Source: JBKQVT01 sp963727245 (GTDB taxonomy: Bacteria > Planctomycetota > Planctomycetia > Pirellulales > Thermoguttaceae). Taken from it: a DNA stretch of 64,000 nt. Every line of letters begins with the position of its first letter. Positions within the stretch are counted from its first letter, which is position 1. Both the position numbers and the translations under genes were made by a program. The notes under the pieces were generated by a model. It saw only the letters and a program-made list of their open reading frames with translations. It was not told the origin of the DNA and searched no databases. Below are positions 58,691 to 64,000 of the stretch, piece after piece. The stretch covers positions 124,001 through 188,000 of the forward strand of contig CAVSFO010000009.1 in the NCBI GenBank assembly GCA_963727245.1, written 5' to 3'.

Positions 58691-59110
58691 ATGTCCCAGG
58701 TTCTCGATCTTTCCTATACCGGCAATCTTCGCTGCAAGGCGGTGCTGGCCGCTACGGGCCACGAACTCTTGACCGACGCGCCGCCGGAAAACGGCGGCCT
58801 GGGCGAGGCCTTCTCGCCCACCGATCTGCTGGCCGCCGCCCTGGGCACCTGCCTGATGACCGTGATCGGACTGGTGGCCCAGCGAAGCAACATCGACGTG
58901 ACCGGCATGACCGCCCGGATCGAGAAGGACATGGCCGCCCCGCCGGCCCGCCGCATCGGCCGCGTCAAGACCGTCATCCAGATGCCCAAGGGCTTGAAGC
59001 TCTCGGACGCCGAGCGAACCAAGCTGGAGAACGCCGCCAAGTTGTGCCCGGTGAAGCAAAGCCTTCATCCGGAGGTCGAGGTGCCCCTGGAATTCGTCTA
59101 TCCGCAGTGA
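58691..59110 (+). CDS. OsmC-family thiol peroxidase-like protein
   Basis: A 139-residue protein with the two reactive cysteines of the family: Cys54 in LGTCLMTVIG and Cys119 in AKLCPVKQSL. The fold positions FSPTDLLAAALGTC and VPLEFVY also fit. OsmC/Ohr proteins reduce organic or other peroxides using thiols. CAGGAGAAA lies close before the ATG. It is probably monocistronic. Confidence 0.92.
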   Translation: MSQVLDLSYTGNLRCKAVLAATGHELLTDAPPENGGLGEAFSPTDLLAAALGTCLMTVIGLVAQRSNIDVTGMTARIEKDMAAPPARRIGRVKTVIQMPKGLKLSDAERTKLENAAKLCPVKQSLHPEVEVPLEFVYPQ

Positions 59111-59119
59111 GCGGCGTTG

Positions 59120-59218
59120 TAGGGTGGGTGGAGCGGAGCGAGCCCCACCAGCAGTTTTTGGCGGATTATGGTGGGGCTCGCGACCATGCTGCGCATGGTG
59201 CCGCTCGACCCACCCTAC
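59120..59218. repeat. TAGGGTGGGT-family inverted repeat, copy 2
   Basis: TAGGGTGGGTGGAGCGGAGC, GAGCCCCACC, a short centre, GGTGGGGCTCG and GACCCACCCTA. Its right end reads, on the minus strand, TAGGGTGGGTCGA, and the first TAG is the stop codon of rarA. Confidence 0.9.
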
Positions 59219-60535
59219 GATTTGCGGCCTTCGCGGAGCCGGGCGCGAATCGCCTCGAGCCGCTCGGCCAGCTCCCGCTCGAAGCCCCGGTCGGCGGGCC
59301 GGTAATATTCGCGCTCGACGCCCAGGTAATCCTGGGCGGCGATGGCGTCGGGCTGATCGTGCGCGTACTGGTAGGTCTGGCCGTGGCCGAGCCGCTTGGC
59401 GCCGCCGTAATTGGCATCGCGGAGGTGGACCGGCACCGGCAGCAGCCGGCCTTCGCGGACGTCGTGGCGGGCCTCGCCGATCCCCACCGTCGAGGCGTTC
59501 GACTTCGGCGCGCAGGCCAGGTAGGTGACGGCCTGGGCCAGGGCCAATTGGCACTCGGGCAATCCCACCAGCTCGCAGGCCTGCGCCGCCGCCACGGCCA
59601 GCGGCAAGGCCGCCGGGTCCGCATTGCCCACGTCCTCGCTGGCCAGGATGACCAGCCGCCGGGCGAGAAAGCGGATGTCTTCGCCCCCTTCGAGCATGTG
59701 GGCCAGCCAGTAGAGGCCGGCGTCGGGATCGCTGCCGCGAATGCTCTTAATCAGCGCGCTGATGACGTCGTAGTGCGTGTCGCCCTGGCGGTCGTAGTGC
59801 ACCGCCTTGCGCTGCACCGATTCTTCGGCCAACTGGCGGGTGAATTCCACCACCGCGCCGCTGCTGCTCAGCGCCGACCTCCAGCGCCGAGAGGGCCCGC
59901 CGGGCGTCGCCGTCGCTGGTCTGGGCCAGGAACTCCAGGGCGTCGTCGTGGAGGCGGACCTGGCGCCGGCCCAGGCCGCGCTCCGGGTCGGCCGCCGCCC
60001 GCCGCAACAGCGTCTTGATGTCGTCGTTGCTCAGGGGCTCGAACTGGAAGACGCGGCTGCGGCTGACCAGCGGGCTGTTGATGGTGAAGAAGGGGTTTTC
60101 CGTGGTCGCCCCCGCCAGGATCACCACCCCCTCCTCGACGCCCGGCAGCAGCACGTCCTGCTGGGCCTTGTTGAAGCGGTGGATCTCGTCGATAAACAAG
60201 AGCGTTTTCTGCCCGCTGGCCGAGAGGCGGTCGTGCGCTTGGGTGAGCACCTCCCGCAACTCCTTCACGCCGCTGGCCACGGCGCTGAGTTGCTGGAAAT
60301 GGCTGCGGCTCTCTTGGGCCAGCAGCCGCGCCAGGGTGGTTTTGCCGGAGCCGGGCGGGCCGTAAAAGATCACCGAGCCCAGGCGGTCGGCCGCCAGCAG
60401 CCGGCGGAGCAGTTTGCCTTCGCCCAGAAAATGCTGCTGGCCGACGAACTCGCCGAGCGTGGCCGGCCGCATCCGCGCCGCCAGCGGCTGCGCCCGCCGC
60501 CGGTTGCTTTCCTCGCTGGCATCGAAGAGCGACAT
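59215..60535 (-). CDS. rarA: Replication-associated recombination protein A (AAA+ ATPase)
   Basis: About 439 residues joined across one frame break near 59865. Walker A GPPGSGKTT, Walker B LLFIDEIHRFNKAQQD, the arginine-finger region GATTENPFF, and the C-terminal MgsA/RarA domain (LVILASEDVGNADPAALPLAVAAAQA; PAALP; GDTHYDVISALIKSIRGSDPDAGLYWL). RarA acts at stalled replication forks. The start is the ATG at 60535. It lies 27 bases after the glycosylase gene on the same strand, so the two may be co-transcribed. Confidence 0.92.
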
Positions 60536-60561
60536 GAAGTTGACCTCTGGATCCGCCTGCG

Positions 60562-61230
60562 TTACTCGGGCTCGAGCGGACCGCCGGCCGGCAGCAACTC
60601 GCGGAGCGGACACAACGCGCACTTCGGTCCCGACTTGCGACAATAGTCCTTGCCCACCCGGACCAGCAGGGCATGATACTCATTGTACATCGCCGCGTCG
60701 TCCGGCAGGCCGCTTTGAAAGTATTCCTGGATCTGATCGTAATCGGCGTCGAAGGCGATCCAGCCGTGGCGGGCGAAAATCCGCTGCGTGTAGGCGTCGA
60801 CTACGAAGCTGGGGATTCCGCCCCCGTACAGCAAGATCGAATCGGCCGTTTCCGGCCCCACGCCGTGAACGCCCAACAGCTCTTGCCGCAACTCGTCCGG
60901 CGCGGTGCGAAACATCGCCTCGATCGAACCGTCGTAGCGCTCGACCAACAGCGCCAGCAGGCTCCGCAACCGGCGGGCCTTGACGCGGAAGTATCCGGCC
61001 GGGCGGATGAGCGTTTGCAGTTCCTCCTCGGGCACGGCGTACAGGGCATGGGGCGTAAGCAGGTCGGCCTGGCGAAGGTTTTCCATCGCCCGCTTGACGT
61101 TCCGCCAACTGGTGTTCTGCACCAACATGGCGGAGACCAGCATTTCAAACGCCGACTCGGCGGGCCACCAATGCTGGGGGCCCAGGGCCTTGAAGAGGCG
61201 GCGGTAGATTTCGTGCAGGATTCGGGGCAT
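60562..61230 (-). CDS. Endonuclease III-like DNA glycosylase, probably monofunctional (MagIII-like)
   Basis: A 222-residue helix-hairpin-helix glycosylase. HhH motif LLGVHGVGPETADSILLYG at 119-135, with catalytic Asp145 in SFVVDAYTQRI. The Lys that gives EndoIII its lyase activity (GVGRKT) is Glu127 here (GVGPET), so strand-nicking lyase activity is not expected. The Fe-S ligand set is incomplete: Cys-x6-Cys-x2-Cys is seen in CRKSGPKCALC but the fourth Cys is absent. Both traits are like MagIII 3-methyladenine glycosylases rather than Nth; the substrate is not proven. Confidence 0.85.
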   Translation of the reverse strand: MPRILHEIYRRLFKALGPQHWWPAESAFEMLVSAMLVQNTSWRNVKRAMENLRQADLLTPHALYAVPEEELQTLIRPAGYFRVKARRLRSLLALLVERYDGSIEAMFRTAPDELRQELLGVHGVGPETADSILLYGGGIPSFVVDAYTQRIFARHGWIAFDADYDQIQEYFQSGLPDDAAMYNEYHALLVRVGKDYCRKSGPKCALCPLRELLPAGGPLEPE

Positions 61231-61272
61231 GAAAGCGGGGAGCGGAACGGATCGGAACGTGTCTGCAAATTG

Positions 61273-61394
61273 GTCCCCTCTCCCCTTGGGAGAGGGTTAG
61301 GGTGAGGGCCGGCGACTCACGGACTATCCATTTTTCGCGACCTTGGCGCCGCCGCCCTCACCCCCGGCCCCTCTCCCAAAGGGAGAGGGGAGAC
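61273..61394. repeat. CCCTCACCC/CTCTCCC inverted pair
   Basis: TCCCCTCTCCCCTTGGGAGA, TAGGGTGAGGGC, a 60-base centre, GCCCTCACCCCCGGCCCC and TCTCCCAAAGGGAGAGG. It separates the glycosylase gene from the divergent CPBP protease gene. Confidence 0.9.
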
Positions 61395-61510
61395 AGGTGA
61401 GGGAGGGACTGGCTGTTGTTCTCCGCTCCCCCGCTGAATCTTACCCGTTTTACCGTCCGTGCCAAGGCCGCGGCTCAAGCGGCCGGCGGGCCGAGGCCGA
61501 AGATATTGCC

Positions 61511-62275
61511 ATGACCGCGACGGCAGCACCCCTGCGTTCCGCTCCCCTGGGCCAGATGGCGACACGCTATTGGACCGAGTCGCGGCAGCCCTTGGCCAGC
61601 TTGATCTTCATCGCGCCGCTGCTGGTGATTTACGAGGTGGGCGTGCTGGCGCTGGGAAGAAATGCCGTTCGCAACGGCGCCGACGCCTGGCTGCGGCAAC
61701 TGCTCGATCAGTTGGGCTTCAGCCAATACTTCCTGTTGCCGGCACTGACCGTCGGCATCCTCTTGGCCTGGCACTACCTGACGCGGCGCCCCTGGCGGGT
61801 CTCCGGCAGCGTCTTCTACGGCATGATCGGCGAATGCGCGCTGCTGTCGGTGTGCCTGCGGCTGCTCTTGCAACTGCAAGGGCTGCTCTTGCAAACCGTG
61901 GCCGGGGCCATGGCGCTGAACGTTTCCGCCGCGATGGGCTCGATGACCGCCTACCTCGGCGCCGGCGTGTATGAAGAACTGCTGTTCCGGCTGCTGCTGT
62001 TGCCGCTGCTGGCGTGGGTGTTGCGGCGGCTGGCGATGTCGCCGTCGGCCGCCATGGTGGGCGCCGTGCTGTTGAGTAGCTTGTTGTTCGCCGTCGCTCA
62101 TCACGTCGGTCCCTACGGCGAGTCCTTCACCTGCTTCAAGTTCTTTTTCCGCTTGCTGGCGGGGACGTTCTTTGCCGTGCTCTTCGTGTATCGCGGTTTC
62201 GGCGTCGCGGCGGGGACCCATGCCGGCTACGACCTGCTGGTCGGCCTGTCGGAACTCTCAGTCGGCGGCGCATGA
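61511..62275 (+). CDS. CPBP-family intramembrane metalloprotease
   Basis: A 254-residue membrane protein with at least six spans. The family signature is complete: GVYEELLFR with Glu155, Glu156 and Arg160, His197/His198 in FAVAHH, and His237 in GTHAGYD. CPBP (Abi/Rce1-like) proteases cleave prenylated or other membrane substrates, or process peptides; the substrate here is unknown. The start is the ATG at 61511. Its stop codon TGA overlaps the first bases of a REP unit. Confidence 0.88.
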   Translation: MTATAAPLRSAPLGQMATRYWTESRQPLASLIFIAPLLVIYEVGVLALGRNAVRNGADAWLRQLLDQLGFSQYFLLPALTVGILLAWHYLTRRPWRVSGSVFYGMIGECALLSVCLRLLLQLQGLLLQTVAGAMALNVSAAMGSMTAYLGAGVYEELLFRLLLLPLLAWVLRRLAMSPSAAMVGAVLLSSLLFAVAHHVGPYGESFTCFKFFFRLLAGTFFAVLFVYRGFGVAAGTHAGYDLLVGLSELSVGGA

Positions 62276-62547
62276 GCCGCTGGCGTCAGCCACCGGATAA
62301 CGTGGCCCCATCGCCGGCGTCGCGTCACACTCGGCAGGCAGCGCCCCGAGGCGGCGCAGCGTTATCCGGTGGCTCACGCCACCGGCTCGTATTCAACTCG
62401 TTCGGCGAGCCGGTGGCGTAAGCCACCGGATAACCTGGCCCAACCGCTGGCGTCGCGTCACACTCGGCAGGCAGCGCCCCGAGGCGGCGCAGCGTTATCC
62501 GGTGGCTCACGCCACCGGCTCATAGTATTCTGGCTAACGCCACCGGC
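62274..62547. repeat. Two complete REP pairs and a half-unit flanking the RAYT gene (3' side)
   Basis: Units at 62274-62388 and 62407-62521 each have GAGCCGSTGGCG..CCACCGGATAAC and its inverse around a conserved 55-base centre containing CTGGCGTCGCGTCACACTCG and CGCCCCGAGGCGG. A half-unit (TGGCTAACGCCACCGGCTC) at 62531 follows and runs into the RAYT stop. Confidence 0.92.
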
Positions 62548-63072
62548 TCATTGCTCGTCGCAGGTCCAAACCGCCAGGGGATACTTCTGCGCTTGCACGT
62601 ACCGCACCGCGGCAACCACGGCTGCCTCGCCCTGCAACAACCGCTTCGATCCGGACGTCGTCCACCAGGTGCCGCTGGCCGGTTTGCTCCAGCGGCCGCT
62701 AAGCACGCGCGAAGCGTAGCCCTTCAGGTCGCCCAACATCCGCTCCGGCTGGGCGTCACCGTGGATCACAACGTGAAAATGGTCGCTCATCACGGCCGCG
62801 GCCAGGGGCAGCCAATGACGGTACGTGGCCGTCTCGCGGAACTGCGCCAGAACCGCCGCCGCCTGCTCGGCCGAAAGACGAACTGCCGGCCCCTTCATGG
62901 CCCGGCGCACCGTTGCCTCCAGTGCCGGCAGGTCGGCGTCAAAGGGTTCGCCGTACTGGTTGTGGCGGATCGTTTCCGCCGTTTTGTCGTTGACGTTGCT
63001 CACGAAGCCCCTGGCGTCGCCGGCCAGCCACGTCCCGTAGGTCGTCGAGGTCAACAACCAACAGAGAGTCAT
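62548..63072 (-). CDS. REP-associated tyrosine transposase (RAYT, Y1/HUH family)
   Basis: A 174-residue protein. The IS200-like Y1 transposase pattern is visible: TYGTWLAGDARGFV near the start, the metal-binding HFH (His98, His100) in MSDHFHVVIHGD, and the candidate catalytic Tyr119 in LKGYASRVL. RAYTs are single-copy transposase relatives that recognise and cleave REP hairpins; here REPs flank the gene on both sides. The ATG at 63072 follows GAGAGGAG. The stop TGA begins the sequence GAGCC of a REP half-unit. It lacks the end structures of a standard IS200 element. Confidence 0.9.
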   Translation of the reverse strand: MTLCWLLTSTTYGTWLAGDARGFVSNVNDKTAETIRHNQYGEPFDADLPALEATVRRAMKGPAVRLSAEQAAAVLAQFRETATYRHWLPLAAAVMSDHFHVVIHGDAQPERMLGDLKGYASRVLSGRWSKPASGTWWTTSGSKRLLQGEAAVVAAVRYVQAQKYPLAVWTCDEQ

Positions 63073-63093
63073 GGTCGTGCTCCTCTCAATAGC

Positions 63094-63224
63094 GAGCCGG
63101 TGGCGTAATGAGCCGGTGGCGTAAGCCACCGGATAACGCGGCCCAACCGCTGGCGTCGCGTCACAGTCCGCAGGCAGCGCCCCGAGGCGGGGCAACGTTA
63201 TCCGGTGGCTGACGCCACCGGCTC
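63094..63224. repeat. REP pair on the 5' side of the RAYT gene
   Basis: A partial GAGCCGGTGGCGTAAT is followed by a full unit from 63110: GAGCCGGTGGCGTAAGCCAC followed by CGGATAACG, a centre with CTGGCGTCGCGTCACAGTCC, and CGTTATCCGGTGGCTGACGC followed by CACCGGCTC. It separates the RAYT gene from carB. Confidence 0.92.
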
Positions 63225-63237
63225 ATACGTAATGTTG

Positions 63238-64000
63238 TTAACGCCTCTCAATCCGGGCGTGGGCGTACTGCGGGAAGCGGTCTTGCAGGGCCTGCACCGT
63301 CAGCTCCTCCTGCCGCAGGGCCTCCATGGCCAGCACGGCAGCGTCGGCGGCCTGGATCGTGGTGATGCAGGGAATGCCATGGGAGACGGCCGCCGCGCGG
63401 ATGCGGCCTTCGTCGGTGCGGGCGCCCTTGCCGCTGGGCGTGTTGATCACCAGCCGCAAATCGCCGTCCACCATGATATCGAGGATATTGGGGTGCCCGT
63501 GCTGCAGCTTTTTCACCCGCCGCACACGGATGCCGGCCGCCTCCAGCGACTCGGCCGTGCCGCGCATGGCCAGCAGCGCGAAGCCCATCTTCTCCAGCCG
63601 CCGCGCCAGTCCGACCATGTGCTCCTTGGCGCGATCGGCCACGCTGACGAAGATCTTGCCCTCGGTGGGCAGCAGCGTGCCGGCGGCCAACTGGCTCTTG
63701 GCAAAGGCGATGGAGAAGCGGTCGCTGACGCCCATCACCTCGCCGGTCGATTTCATCTCCGGCCCGAGCACGATGTCCACGCCGGCAAACTTGACGAAGG
63801 GGAAGACGGCCTCCTTCACCGAGACGTGGCTGGGGATCGGCTCGCGATCGTAGCCCTGTTCGGCCAGCGACACGCCCACCATCACCTTGGCCGCCGCCTT
63901 GGCCAGCGGCATGCCGGTCGCCTTGGACACGAACGGCACCGTGCGGCTGGCCCGCGGATTCACCTCCAGCACGTAGACCACCGGGCGGCCTTGCTCGCGC
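63238..64000 (-). CDS. carB: Carbamoyl-phosphate synthase large subunit, C-terminal part (runs off the window)
   Basis: The frame is open to the last base. Present are the end of the second ATP-grasp domain (VYVLEVNPRASRTVPFVSKATGMPLAKAAAKVM) and the allosteric MGS-like domain (EGKIFVSVADRAKEHMVGLARRLEKMGFALLAM ... DLRLVINTPSGKGARTDEGRIRAAAVSHGIPCITTIQAA). CarB makes carbamoyl phosphate for pyrimidine and arginine synthesis. About 254 residues are visible of the roughly 1070 expected. Confidence 0.96.
   Translation of the reverse strand, partial: REQGRPVVYVLEVNPRASRTVPFVSKATGMPLAKAAAKVMVGVSLAEQGYDREPIPSHVSVKEAVFPFVKFAGVDIVLGPEMKSTGEVMGVSDRFSIAFAKSQLAAGTLLPTEGKIFVSVADRAKEHMVGLARRLEKMGFALLAMRGTAESLEAAGIRVRRVKKLQHGHPNILDIMVDGDLRLVINTPSGKGARTDEGRIRAAAVSHGIPCITTIQAADAAVLAMEALRQEELTVQALQDRFPQYAHARIERR

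Noticed and set aside
62274..62547. Regular repeated units that could be taken for a CRISPR array
   Set aside because: The repeated blocks are palindromic REP pairs with a conserved centre; there are no unique spacers and no cas genes.

Overview
The window is high-GC DNA from a planctomycete-type bacterium, probably Pirellulales-like. This is inferred from a run of MoxR/DUF58/BatA/VWA genes, PDZ serine proteases, PQQ/TPR giant proteins, a SecA-like short ATPase, planctomycete-style LRR and HU proteins, a stand-alone RNA polymerase alpha-CTD-like protein, and many short palindromic intergenic repeats. No rRNA, tRNA or CRISPR array was recognised. About 20 genes are broken by some 30 single-base frame changes, including housekeeping genes (glgA, rarA, floA, ppk2). 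In every case the protein continues in another frame with no missing sequence, so these are treated as probable sequencing or assembly indels, and each such gene is reported as one entry across its frames.

Layout. 0-1.1 kb: end of a DNA methyltransferase converging on a restriction endonuclease. 1.3-4.2 kb: a lipoprotein and a short SecA-like ATPase. 4.2-29.6 kb: one very long minus-strand gene cluster, read from 29.6 down to 4.2 kb: PQQ/TPR giant protein, alpha-toroid protein, MoxR ATPase, DUF58, BatA-like, VWA membrane protein, DUF4175-like membrane protein, two secreted helical or hypothetical proteins, NPCBM protein, an active HtrA-like protease, two HtrA-like proteins that have lost catalytic residues, and a small membrane protein. 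Five junctions are four-base ATGA overlaps. 30-38.7 kb: HU, tRNA-dihydrouridine synthase, L27, FloA, a DUF433/DUF5615 toxin-antitoxin-like pair, archease, a thioredoxin-trypsin fusion and a ROK kinase. 38.7-47.3 kb: HicA-like protein, TPR membrane protein, DUF4010/MgtC-type membrane protein, a regulatory-domain secreted protein, PPK2 and an LRR protein. 47.7-49.8 kb: a second restriction-modification pair. 50-58 kb: glycogen synthase, PfpI, a candidate small RNA, DUF3800, Ser/Thr kinase, RluA-type pseudouridine synthase, Maf, and a secreted TPR-like protein. 58-64 kb: alpha-CTD-like protein, OsmC, RarA, an EndoIII-like glycosylase, a CPBP protease, a REP-associated tyrosine transposase (RAYT) flanked by REP palindromes, and the 3' end of carB.

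The most unusual content falls into four groups. (1) The 25-kb translationally coupled MoxR/VWA/protease cluster carries a series of decaying HtrA paralogues. (2) A RAYT gene sits with its own REP pairs, and relatives of that REP lie elsewhere in the window with compensatory stem changes that keep the hairpin. (3) Several palindromic repeats lie inside reading frames or supply stop codons. (4) A compact candidate sRNA has its own promoter-like sequence, three perfect hairpins and a U-tract, and shares a 12-base hairpin core with the REPs.
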